DNA of 25,186 nucleotides from a virus. The translations under genes and the position numbers were made by a program. Below, in pieces: positions 6,801-14,865 of this stretch. Every line of letters begins with the position of its first letter. Position 1 is the first letter of the stretch. The DNA lies in IMG/VR virus record IMGVR_UViG_3300027857_000057, positions 1-25,186 of that record. One strand, written 5' to 3'. The notes beneath the pieces were generated by a model, which was given only the letters and a program-made list of their open reading frames with translations, did not search any database and was not told the origin of the DNA.

Positions 6801-8339
6801 ATGGCGGACTGGTACTGCTCAAGTGTTGCGTATACGGCGGTTGCGCAATGGGCGGCGAGCCATACCTATGCGGTTGGTGCGATCGTGCGCCAGCTGGCTA
6901 CGCCCACTGTTGGGAACGAGCGGTGCTTTCGTGTAAGCGCGATTACGACTGGAGTTAGTGGGGGCACCGAGCCGACCTGGACGCTGACCAAAGCTGGGAC
7001 GACCACGGACTCGGGCGTGACCTGGACTGAGTGCACGGGTAACTCCGGGCAGCAGCAGAATGGGGGCGTGACCAACACTTGGACCGCTCCTCACGCGCTC
7101 ATCCAAAACATGTGCTCGTGGATGGCGAACGGAGACCGAGGCTTTGTCTCCAGCGACCACACGCAGACCACCACTGGTAGCCTCACGCTCACGAGCCCTG
7201 GGGTGCTTTCCAGCTTCTTCTCGGTCAACCGAACCACCGGGAGCATCCCGCCTGCTGCGGGAGACATCACCAATGGTGCGGCTGCGAATGTTACGAGCAG
7301 CGGCATCGTGGCGCTTGGGGTTGCTGGTGGAGGGTTTTGGCAAGGGTTTACGTTTACGAGAGGAACCGGATCGGACGCAAATGGGAACTTGAACGTTGGG
7401 TCTGGCTCTGCCAACTCGTACTACATGAAAAACTGCTCCTTCGTCCTGGGTGGGACTGGAGCTATGAGTATTGTCTTTGGCCAGACGAATGTCTCGAAAA
7501 TTGTCCTGGACAATCCGACGTTTCAGTTCGCTGCAGTTGGTCACTTTATCCAGATCCTGGATGCGTATGTAACTCTGGTTGGGGGCTCGGTTAGCGGTGC
7601 AACGATCCCAACAACGCTGATTACCAGCACTAATATGCTGGGGGCGCTTGATGCTAGAGGGTTTGACTTCAGTTCTCTGACCTCGGGTAAGACGATACTG
7701 GGTGCGGGTATTTCGAGCATCTTTATGGCCACGCTCTCGAATTGTAAGCTGTCGGCGACCCTGAGCATCATCGGGGGTTCGCCCACGGCTCCAGATGACT
7801 TTAAGCTGGATGTGGTTAACTGTGATAGCGCAGCCACGGGCTATCGGAATGAGCGCCATCGCTACCAGGGCGACCTGACGACTGAGACCACCATCACCAG
7901 GACTGGTGGCGCCAGCGACGGCGTGCAAAAGGTCTCGCACAAGGTCGTGACGACCGCTAACGCCAGTATCAACAACCCGTTTGAGTGCTTCCCACTGTTT
8001 ATCTGGAACCCCACCACTGGGAGTTCCAAGACCCTCACGATTGAGTTTATTAGCAGCGGCACGCTGAATAATGATGATATCTGGGTGGAAGTGGACTATC
8101 TGGGGAGTTCGAGTACTCCCATCGCTTCGTTTGTGAACAACACTATCACCACTCGTTTGACCACGCACGCAGCCCAGACAAGCTCGGCGGCTGGTTGGGA
8201 TAGTTCGCCCGCGACGCCGGTCACACAGAAACTGACGGTGAGTTTCACCGCACAGCTTGCTGGGTTGGTGCGGGCGCAGGTGAAAGTAGCCAAGGCCTCG
8301 ACCACAGTTTACGTGGATCCCCTCATCACGCTGACCTAG
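6801..8339 (+). CDS. Large virion protein with N-terminal carbohydrate-binding-like module
   Basis: This 512-residue protein opens with MADWYCSSVAYTAVAQWAAS and continues with YAVGAIVRQLATPTVGNERC, then GGTEPTWTLTKAGTTTDSGV and TWTECTG. This W...Y..G..V / EP.W / GTTTDxGVTWTE pattern resembles carbohydrate-binding modules of the CBM5/12 type found on phage structural proteins. The rest is beta-rich with single-strand turns (MKNCSFVLGG, ILDNPTF-like phrases) that suggest a beta-helix or stacked-sheet body, and the last 130 residues form another beta domain. Related phage proteins begin with almost the same words. It is probably a tail or head appendage that touches the cell surface. Ribosome site GCGAGG near 6789; no signal peptide. 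Confidence 0.7.
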   Translation: MADWYCSSVAYTAVAQWAASHTYAVGAIVRQLATPTVGNERCFRVSAITTGVSGGTEPTWTLTKAGTTTDSGVTWTECTGNSGQQQNGGVTNTWTAPHALIQNMCSWMANGDRGFVSSDHTQTTTGSLTLTSPGVLSSFFSVNRTTGSIPPAAGDITNGAAANVTSSGIVALGVAGGGFWQGFTFTRGTGSDANGNLNVGSGSANSYYMKNCSFVLGGTGAMSIVFGQTNVSKIVLDNPTFQFAAVGHFIQILDAYVTLVGGSVSGATIPTTLITSTNMLGALDARGFDFSSLTSGKTILGAGISSIFMATLSNCKLSATLSIIGGSPTAPDDFKLDVVNCDSAATGYRNERHRYQGDLTTETTITRTGGASDGVQKVSHKVVTTANASINNPFECFPLFIWNPTTGSSKTLTIEFISSGTLNNDDIWVEVDYLGSSSTPIASFVNNTITTRLTTHAAQTSSAAGWDSSPATPVTQKLTVSFTAQLAGLVRAQVKVAKASTTVYVDPLITLT

Positions 8340-8348
8340 GAGGGGGAC

Positions 8349-9161
8349 ATGGGGAATAAGCAATATGCCATTCCCACTCCAGGTGGTGTGGCGTACGTTA
8401 CTGAGAACAACGAAGACCAGCAGTATTTGCTGCCAAACGCTGCGTATTTGGCGGACACTGGCGGGGTAGCGAGGGCACTCACGGCGACGCTGGCACCGAG
8501 CAGTGTGCTGGCGCTTGCGCTGCATGGGGCAAGAGCGGTCAGCGGGGCGATTGCGCCGACCAGTGTGGTTGCGGCGAGTATCGCTCGGGGACGGGCGCTT
8601 CAAGAGTCCATTGTCCCGTCGAGTGCACTGGCCGCTACGCTCAAAGGCACGCATGTTCTTGCTGAGGCAATTGCGCCGACGAGCGTACTAGCCGCTGCAC
8701 TAACAAGGTCCCGAGCACTTGCACCGGCGTTTAACCCAACGAGTTTGCTGGTAGGGGGTCTCTCCAGGAACATTCCACTGACCGCTGCATTGGCCTCGCA
8801 CATTGCGCTTGTGGATGGGATTACCAAGGGCCGGACGATTATCTGGACTCCCACTCCCACCAGCGTCCTGGCGGTGACGGTGCAGAGATACCGAGCCCTT
8901 AGTGTGGCGATGACCCCAACCTCGCTCCTGGGGGCAGGCCAACACAAAGGCCTCTACATCAACATTGGACCGAATACCAGTATACTTTCCGCGCAGCTGC
9001 GCAATCGGACCTTGGTGTGTGCGATCGCTCCGCGTTCGGTTTTGGCTGTGGCTCAAGTTCGACTCAAGGGCCTTAGCGCGAACATCACCCCCACCTCGAC
9101 AGTGGGCTCGCCAGTTGTCATGGGTTCTCGCAGGCGCCCTTCGCTTACAATGGTGGACTGA
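8349..9161 (+). CDS. 20-residue-repeat protein, probable fibre component
   Basis: This is a 270-residue protein. Residues 1-40 contain PGGVAYVTEN and QQYLLPNAAYLADTG, a paired Y/E-T motif I know from phage appendage proteins. Residues 42-259 are eleven tandem units of 20 residues (one of 18) with consensus RALxxAIAPTSxLAAALxRG; a short basic tail SRRRPSLTMVD follows. The alternating hydrophobic pattern and invariant P-T-S turn suggest a beta-solenoid or stacked-strand rod. AGGAGGGGG just upstream is a very strong ribosome site. The same unit continues in the next gene (twelve copies) and once in the one after, so the three are likely one adsorption structure. A structural role is inferred; no enzyme motif is seen. 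Confidence 0.75.
   Translation: MGNKQYAIPTPGGVAYVTENNEDQQYLLPNAAYLADTGGVARALTATLAPSSVLALALHGARAVSGAIAPTSVVAASIARGRALQESIVPSSALAATLKGTHVLAEAIAPTSVLAAALTRSRALAPAFNPTSLLVGGLSRNIPLTAALASHIALVDGITKGRTIIWTPTPTSVLAVTVQRYRALSVAMTPTSLLGAGQHKGLYINIGPNTSILSAQLRNRTLVCAIAPRSVLAVAQVRLKGLSANITPTSTVGSPVVMGSRRRPSLTMVD
8472..9125 (+). repeat. Eleven coding repeats of about 60 bases (20 residues)
   Basis: Units align on the A/T-P-T/S-S turn (residues 42-259 of the gene at 8349). Codons differ between units, so the repeats are old at the DNA level although the protein pattern is well kept, which argues for selection on structure. One unit (near residues 142-161) has lost the PTS turn, and one is 18 residues long. 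Confidence 0.85.
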
Positions 9162-11195
9162 ATGAAGATCAATCTGCTAGGAGGCACGTATCAAGCACGG
9201 AGCGTCATTGCGAGCGCTCAGCGGTGCTTGAACCTGTTTCTCCAGCGGACGCCACTGGAGCAAGGGGAACCGAGTCCGGCGATACATTTGCCTGCACCGG
9301 GACTGGTGCCGCTGAGCACCCCGTTTCAGGCCATGTCGATGGGGTTCAAGCCTACGTCGCAGGTGAACGCGGCGTTGGTGCGCTGGAGGCCTGCGGCCCT
9401 TTCCATCTCGTGGGCACCCAAAAGTACTCTGGTCGCGACGCTACGGCGCTTGCGTCCACTTGTCATCAACTACAACATGACGAGTGTTTGGAGCCCTGCG
9501 CTCGGAAAAAACCTACTGGAGAACATCAACCCGGTGAGTGCGCTCAGTGGCACTCTTGCGCGCTCCCGCCCACTGAGCGAGGACATCAGCCCGAGTTCGT
9601 TCCAAGTTGGGGCGATTGGTGACATCCTGGCAGCTGGGCACATTGCAGAAGGACTCCTTCCAATGTCTCACCTAGTTGCTATTATGCACAAGAAGGGAGC
9701 CCTCACGTGGGCGATTGCTCCGACCAGTGCACAAGCGGCCACCTCCCACCGGGCACGGCCGCTGGCGGAAGCGGTGGCATCGACGAGTGCCCTGGCGGCA
9801 ACAGCCCTTAACTCGCACCTGAATGGTGGGGCCATTGTCCCGACGAGTGCGGTTGCGGGTACTCTCGGGCGGAAGCGTCCGGCCAGTGCTGCGCTTGTGC
9901 CGAGGAGTGCTCAGGCGGTGGCTGTGGGGAGGAAACGGCAGCTCAGTGCCGCTGTGGTTCCGAAGAGCGCCCAAGCCGGTACGCTGCACTCGCTGGGAAG
10001 GATGGCAGCGACGATCTCGCCGACCTCGAAGCTTGGCGCTACGCTTACCCCCAATGGGGCCGGGACTGGGTATTATACCGCTGTGCGGAACTGGTACGTT
10101 GCCACCAACGGCAGCGATACAAGCGGGACTGGGACCCAGACTCTGCCGTGGGCTACGATCCAGGGCGCCAATAATAGTGGAAAGCTCCAGGCCGGCGACG
10201 TGGTCAACGTGGCGCCAGGGGTGTACTTTACCACCGGCTACGGGCTCACAGCGGGCGGCAACACCAACAGCCTCACGGGGTATGTGGTCTACCGGAGCAC
10301 GACGCCCTTCGGTGCTGTCATCCGGGTGAACACCGGCGCGCAGTCCATCATTGTGGTCACTGGCAATTACATTATGCTGGATGGGTTTGAGGTCGACGGA
10401 GGTAACGCCGGTCGGACTTCTCCCCTTACCACTGAGAACGGGATCTATTTCCAGGGCCACCACAACAACGCCCTCAATAACAAGTGCCATGACTGCGGCG
10501 GCAATGGGATCGGCGCGCTCTTCAAGGACTGGTACACGCTGGATGGGAATATCTGCTACAACAACGCAGTTTACAACACCTTCCAGACCTCGGGTATCAG
10601 CATCTACGAGCCTGGTGCGACTGCGTATACTCCATCCGCGGCGGACCTCGCTGCCACCTACCACATCATCGTCCAGAACAATATCTGCTACAACAACGGG
10701 GAGTATGGAGTTCCGGGCTCGGGGCATACTGATGGCAACGGCATCATTATGGATGACTGGCTGGGGTCGCAGGGCAACAACCCCTATCAGAAGGGAGTTG
10801 CGTACCCTTACCAGGGCCTCATCCACAACAATACCTGCTACACCAACGGCGGCCGAGGAGTGCATATTTTTCAATCTCGGAACTGCACTGTCACCAATAA
10901 CACTGCATACAACAACATGCAGGACCAGAACCTCACCGGAACGGAGCGTGGGGACATCTGCTGTGTGGACAGCAACAACTGCACCTTCACCAACAATAAG
11001 TCCACCAGCACCAGCGGCACCACGAACTGGCTCCAGTACAACACGGCGGTACTCCACGCGAGGTGCACGAGCATCACTTGGACCGGCAACGCTACTTACG
11101 ATCCGAGGACTGGGCAGCGCAGCTACAACATCGATGATGCGACTGTGCGCGCTAACTTCCCCACCAATAACCCACTGGGAGGCTTGCTGCCGTGA
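9162..11195 (+). CDS. Tailspike-like protein: gp10-type N-arm, 20-residue repeats, right-handed beta-helix
   Basis: This 677-residue protein has three parts. Residues 1-51 are the arm normally found at the start of gp10-family tail proteins (GGTYQARSVIASAQRCLNLF, then APGLVPL at 45-51). Residues 56-298 hold twelve repeats of the kind that fill the gene before. From W311 a DUF1565/pectate-lyase-like start (WYVATNGSDTSGTGTQ, PWATIQ, AGDVVNVAPGVY) leads into a right-handed parallel beta-helix rich in N-x-C-Y-N-N and GNGI rungs to the end. Such beta-helices on phages usually bind or cut capsule or O-antigen polysaccharide. Asp/Glu residues on the face (for example around GHTDGNGIIMDD) are candidates for catalysis. 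The ATG directly follows the previous stop codon and has only a weak ribosome site, so translation is probably coupled. Its stop overlaps the next start (GTGA). Confidence 0.85.
   Translation: MKINLLGGTYQARSVIASAQRCLNLFLQRTPLEQGEPSPAIHLPAPGLVPLSTPFQAMSMGFKPTSQVNAALVRWRPAALSISWAPKSTLVATLRRLRPLVINYNMTSVWSPALGKNLLENINPVSALSGTLARSRPLSEDISPSSFQVGAIGDILAAGHIAEGLLPMSHLVAIMHKKGALTWAIAPTSAQAATSHRARPLAEAVASTSALAATALNSHLNGGAIVPTSAVAGTLGRKRPASAALVPRSAQAVAVGRKRQLSAAVVPKSAQAGTLHSLGRMAATISPTSKLGATLTPNGAGTGYYTAVRNWYVATNGSDTSGTGTQTLPWATIQGANNSGKLQAGDVVNVAPGVYFTTGYGLTAGGNTNSLTGYVVYRSTTPFGAVIRVNTGAQSIIVVTGNYIMLDGFEVDGGNAGRTSPLTTENGIYFQGHHNNALNNKCHDCGGNGIGALFKDWYTLDGNICYNNAVYNTFQTSGISIYEPGATAYTPSAADLAATYHIIVQNNICYNNGEYGVPGSGHTDGNGIIMDDWLGSQGNNPYQKGVAYPYQGLIHNNTCYTNGGRGVHIFQSRNCTVTNNTAYNNMQDQNLTGTERGDICCVDSNNCTFTNNKSTSTSGTTNWLQYNTAVLHARCTSITWTGNATYDPRTGQRSYNIDDATVRANFPTNNPLGGLLP
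9327..10055 (+). repeat. Twelve coding repeats of about 60 bases (20 residues)
   Basis: Residues 56-298 of the tailspike gene. The consensus matches the previous gene but with RPLxxAIxPTSAxAxTLxRx; spacing varies slightly (18 to 20 residues, with two short insertions). The last five units (199-298) are the most regular. The first unit starts five residues after the gp10-type PGLVPL motif. Confidence 0.8.
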
Positions 11196-12862
11196 GTAAG
11201 GTTTATCTCCGAGGTGGGAGTTATCAGGCCCAGAGCCTTATTGCTGGGGTGCAGAGGTGTCTCAACCTCTACGCTGAGGCGATGCCACGGATGCAGGGGG
11301 AGCAGCAGGACCAGCAGAGTGCGAATGTCATCACTGGGTTCTTGCCCAAGGAGAGCTATACGTATTATCCGACTCCGGGGTTGGTTAACCTTGGCGGTAC
11401 GATCAAGCCCCTCCATGCGAAGTTCTTCCCGACCTCGGATGTGGAGCTTTCGCGTGGGGTTTCGCTTGGTGCGTGCATCAGCCAGTTCAAGTGGAAGAAC
11501 ACCTATCTGACTGGGAACTACCCAGATGCCCATGCGTCTGAGCCTGATATGTATGGAAACTTGGTGCTGAACTCATTCCCAGGCTATCAGGCATATGGGT
11601 TCAGGCCGAGTGATGGGGCGCTGCTGTGGAATATCCAGATCTCGGATCTGGTCACGATGATTAACTCGTGGTTGGCTTCGGAATGGAGTGCTCCGCCCAT
11701 TTACGCCGCTAACTATGGGAACGTGCTCTACGTCGCGCCGATCTGCGGCGGACAGTACTTGTTGGCACATTTCCAGCCAGAGGGGAGTTCTTCCTCCTTC
11801 AACTACTGGTGGTGCTTGCTGCGACCCAATCCCACTGGACGCCCGACATTTGTTGCGGGAGTGTATTTCAGCGGACTGCTCAACAGCCCGTATCTCGGGC
11901 GCTTGAACAAGGTCACGGTGGCCGGTGGGCAGTCCACTAGCGATCCGATACTCTACATCGGGGCGTTTGCTGTTGCTGGGACTCATTCCGAGATCACGGT
12001 CCTCCCATCGGTGGACCAGATCATCGGCAAGACCTATAACCTGGACTCATTCGGGGCAATCCAGCCGATTACTACTCCTGGACTCATCAACAACCAGACA
12101 TACTATCCGATTGGTACGCTCAATCTCTCCACCAACTTCTTCTTGCAGACTGGTGGGCAGTCCGAAGGCAACCCCAACACGCAGGGGGGCTTTTGCCTGC
12201 CAGGGCCGAACAACCACACCAATCTCTATATCTATCTCAATCGGCTGGAGATGGATTGGGCACAGCAGGGGCTTAGCAATAGCAACCCAGAGGCAGCGAT
12301 CCTCCAGCCCACTTACCCGCTGGGGGCGATGCTGAAAATCCAACTGGGCTTGGTGCAGTGGACCAACATCGCTGGGGCGACTGCAACCCCGATGTATACT
12401 GTGGATAATGCGAACTGGGTGGATGGTACTGGTGCCTCGGTGCTTCCTTTTACCGATGAGTACAGCAACATCCGCACCCACACTGCAGGCGCCACTTACG
12501 ACGCATATATGCCCAAGCCTGGGCTGCTCAAGAATGTCGGGGATGGGACTTGGGTAGTGGGAATGACTATGAATGGGATGGAGTCCATCACCGGGCTTTC
12601 CCTGACAACCGCGAAGTATCAGGCTCTTCGTCCGTTTGTGTATTATCCGGGACTTGAGAAGTTCGTCCAGGGTGTGGCTGGGGGTTGCTGGGTCTACCAA
12701 TACAAGGACCTCGATCCCACCGCTCTACACTTCTACGATGACAACGAGCAGATTTTCTGGATTGACCCTGTGACGGGGTACTTGAATATGTATGGTGTAG
12801 CTGTGGGTGGAACGTACACCTATGTCTACATGAGCACCTACAGCACCATTACTCTCCCGTGA
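11192..12862 (+). CDS. gp10-type N-arm fused to a large beta-rich body of unknown function
   Basis: This is a 556-residue protein. Residues 1-68 repeat the arm of the previous gene (GGSYQAQSLIAGVQRCLNLY at 8-27, then YYPTPGLVNLGG at 58-69). One copy of the 20-residue unit (KPLHAKFFPTSDVELSRGV) follows at 72-90, exactly where the repeats begin in the previous gene. The remaining 465 residues are beta-rich and do not match gp10; phrases such as DMYGNLVLN, PSDGALLWNI and QIFWIDPVTGYLNMYG recall PQQ-type propeller blades, but this is weak. The GTG start overlaps the previous stop codon; GGGAGG at 11177-11182 is 9 bases away. I propose an alternative receptor-binding protein or a chaperone for one. 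I do not recognise the body. Confidence 0.7.
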   Translation: MSKVYLRGGSYQAQSLIAGVQRCLNLYAEAMPRMQGEQQDQQSANVITGFLPKESYTYYPTPGLVNLGGTIKPLHAKFFPTSDVELSRGVSLGACISQFKWKNTYLTGNYPDAHASEPDMYGNLVLNSFPGYQAYGFRPSDGALLWNIQISDLVTMINSWLASEWSAPPIYAANYGNVLYVAPICGGQYLLAHFQPEGSSSSFNYWWCLLRPNPTGRPTFVAGVYFSGLLNSPYLGRLNKVTVAGGQSTSDPILYIGAFAVAGTHSEITVLPSVDQIIGKTYNLDSFGAIQPITTPGLINNQTYYPIGTLNLSTNFFLQTGGQSEGNPNTQGGFCLPGPNNHTNLYIYLNRLEMDWAQQGLSNSNPEAAILQPTYPLGAMLKIQLGLVQWTNIAGATATPMYTVDNANWVDGTGASVLPFTDEYSNIRTHTAGATYDAYMPKPGLLKNVGDGTWVVGMTMNGMESITGLSLTTAKYQALRPFVYYPGLEKFVQGVAGGCWVYQYKDLDPTALHFYDDNEQIFWIDPVTGYLNMYGVAVGGTYTYVYMSTYSTITLP

Positions 12863-12869
12863 GGATGAA

Positions 12870-14159
12870 ATGCCCAGAAATGGCCCCATGCGCGGACTCT
12901 ACACAGCCTCTACGGGCGTGCTCTATGCTGTGGACACCAACACCCTCTATTGGGTGGATGCGACTTGGACGTTCACCGCGCTGGGGAGCATTCCTGGAGG
13001 CACCACCCCGGTAAGCATGGCCGACAACGGGGTGACGCTCATTCTGGTGGATGGGAGTGCCAACGGGTGGTTGGTGGACCTCAACACCAACACCATGACT
13101 CAGATCGATCCCACCAGTGCAAACCCGGATGAAACTGGGTTTTACGGGGCGGACAAGGCTGATTTCATGGATACCTTTCTCATCCTGAACAAGCCCAATA
13201 CCCCATTGTTTTACTGCTCTGGGAGCGAGGCCACCACATTCGGGGCGTTGGACTTCGCCGGCAAGGAGACCTACGCGGACAGCATTGTAACGCTCTCGGT
13301 CATCCATTCGTTCATCTGGCTCTTCGGCAGATACACCACGGAGTTCTTCTTTAACTCGGGTGGGCAGTCGGGTGGCACGTTCCCGTTCGAGCGGGTGCAA
13401 GGGAACTTCCTGAACCATGGGTGTGCAGCGAAATACTCGGTGGCCAAGGGTGGTGAGTCGGTTTTCTGGCTCAGCCAGAACCTCAATGGCACTGCTATGG
13501 TGCTGGAAGGCACCGGAGCGAACTTCACTGCCTCCCGCATCAGCACCCACGCCATCGAAACCGCTATCAGCGGGTACTCCACCATCTCCGATGCGATTGG
13601 GATGTTTTACCAGCAGGAAGGCCATGGGTTCTATGTGTTGACCTTCCCGACTGCGGACAAGACCTGGGTTTACGACGCGACCACTGGGTTTTGGCACGAG
13701 CGATGCTGGTTGGATGGCAACGGGGTGGAGCATCGGCATCGGATGAACTGCTGCGCGTTCGCTTACGGCAAGGTCGTGGTGGGGGACTGGGAGAACGCGA
13801 ACCTCTACGCGCTTGACCCTACGGTGCAGACGGACTTCGGCGGGCCGATGAAGTTCCTCCGCTCGTTTCCTCATCTGCTCGACGAGGCCCACCGCCTTGT
13901 CCACAACCGCTTTGTGGCGGACTTGCAGGTTGGCGATGCTCCAAGCGGTCAGAATGTGCAATTGCGCTGGAGTGACACCAGAGGTGCTACCTGGGGTCCG
14001 TACGTTCCACAGACGATGGGGGACAACGGCAACTACTACACATCGATCCAGTGGCGTCGCCTGGGTATGGCCAGGGATCGGGTGTATGAGCTGAGTTGGA
14101 ATGCAGGTCCTACCGCTCTCCAGGGGGCCTGGATCGATATCACACCCTCGAAGACCTAG
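12870..14159 (+). CDS. gp10-like packaged-DNA stabilisation / tail protein lacking its N-terminal arm
   Basis: This 429-residue protein is the body of the P22 gp10 family, which joins the portal/gp4 neck to the rest of the tail and helps hold packaged DNA. The phrases GPMRGLYTASTGVLYAVDTN, PVSMADNGVTLILVDGSANG, FYGADKADFMDTFLILNKPN and VTLSVIHSFIWLFGRYTTEF occur in the family's usual order, and the C-terminus (LRWSDTRGATWGP, RDRVYELSWNAGP) is typical. Family members of this subtype normally begin with the GGxYQARS arm and PTPGL before the GPxRGLY phrase. Here the protein starts at MPRNGPMRG, so about 50-65 residues are absent. GAGG at 12861-12864 with 5-base spacing supports the ATG at 12870. 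The arm is found on the two preceding genes. Confidence 0.85.
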   Translation: MPRNGPMRGLYTASTGVLYAVDTNTLYWVDATWTFTALGSIPGGTTPVSMADNGVTLILVDGSANGWLVDLNTNTMTQIDPTSANPDETGFYGADKADFMDTFLILNKPNTPLFYCSGSEATTFGALDFAGKETYADSIVTLSVIHSFIWLFGRYTTEFFFNSGGQSGGTFPFERVQGNFLNHGCAAKYSVAKGGESVFWLSQNLNGTAMVLEGTGANFTASRISTHAIETAISGYSTISDAIGMFYQQEGHGFYVLTFPTADKTWVYDATTGFWHERCWLDGNGVEHRHRMNCCAFAYGKVVVGDWENANLYALDPTVQTDFGGPMKFLRSFPHLLDEAHRLVHNRFVADLQVGDAPSGQNVQLRWSDTRGATWGPYVPQTMGDNGNYYTSIQWRRLGMARDRVYELSWNAGPTALQGAWIDITPSKT

Positions 14160-14168
14160 GAGTCCCCC

Positions 14169-14771
14169 ATGGCCAATCCAGTTTCCAGTGCTGCCCTCCA
14201 GGGGCTTCCCAGTGCGGACTCGCCGCTTGTTGCTCTCAGCGACGGTAAAATCACCAGCGGGTGGTATGCTCTCATGCGGGCGCTGTGGATACGCACTGGG
14301 CAGTCGCTGGGGGTGGTTACGCAAAGCGCGGTTGACTCGGCGGCAGCGGCAAAGGCTGCGGCAGCGGCAGCCCAGGCCAGTGCGGATGCGGCCCTCGCGG
14401 CAAGTTCCCTCGCGTTGCTGCGGGCGAAGAACCTGGACGACATCCCGAGCCCCAGCACGGCTCGGGCGAACCTGGGTCTGGGCAGCGCAGCCCTCAACAA
14501 CACGGGGGATTTCCTCCAGCCCAGCACTGCCATCCTCGTAACCGAGGTAGATGTGGGTGCGAACAAGGTGGTGGGAGCACGGCAGACCGGTTGGACCGCT
14601 CCCACCGGCAGCCCTTCTCGTGGCACCTTCAACGCCTCGTGGACTCAGTCCATCTCCAACCCTCCTACCCAGGCTGAAGTCCAGGCCCTTGTCACCCAGA
14701 TCCAAGTGCTGAGCACGCGCTTGGCGGCGTTGGAGGTTGACCTCACCACTCACGGGCTGATTGGCGCTTAA
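14169..14771 (+). CDS. Fibre-like or tail-needle-like structural protein
   Basis: This is a 200-residue protein. The start (ALSDGKITSGWYALMRALW, then IRTGQSLG) is a known opening of small proteins encoded after gp10-type genes. Next come an Ala-rich helix (SAAAAKAAAAAAQASADAAL), a LDDIPSPSTARANLGLGSAA phrase as in fibre linkers, and a beta segment with RQTGWTAPTGSPSRGTF. It ends in a heptad-like helix (VQALVTQIQVLSTRLAALEV) and LTTHGLIGA. Coiled coil plus the fibre phrase suggests a trimeric shaft or needle. GGAG at 14159-14162 overlaps the previous stop codon. In P22 the needle gp26 also follows gp10, but sequence similarity is not evident to me. Confidence 0.7.
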   Translation: MANPVSSAALQGLPSADSPLVALSDGKITSGWYALMRALWIRTGQSLGVVTQSAVDSAAAAKAAAAAAQASADAALAASSLALLRAKNLDDIPSPSTARANLGLGSAALNNTGDFLQPSTAILVTEVDVGANKVVGARQTGWTAPTGSPSRGTFNASWTQSISNPPTQAEVQALVTQIQVLSTRLAALEVDLTTHGLIGA

Positions 14772-14865
14772 GGGGATCTGGGACCACAGCTTGGGTGGGG
14801 CGTGTGTCGTGGTGGGTTGATTGCTGGCGGGACGGTGTTACCCTTCCGCTGAGGAGAACTCGGTA

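Noticed and set aside
8472-10055. 60-base repeats as a CRISPR array or a recombination-driven phase-variation tract
   Set aside because: There are no conserved DNA repeats with unique spacers, and codon divergence between units is high, so identity is at the protein level only.
12855-12890. Programmed frameshift joining the gene at 11192 to the gp10-like body at 12870
   Set aside because: I see no slippery heptamer near the stop at 12860-12862, the body has its own well-spaced ribosome site (GAGG 12861-12864), and the upstream 465 residues are not gp10-like.
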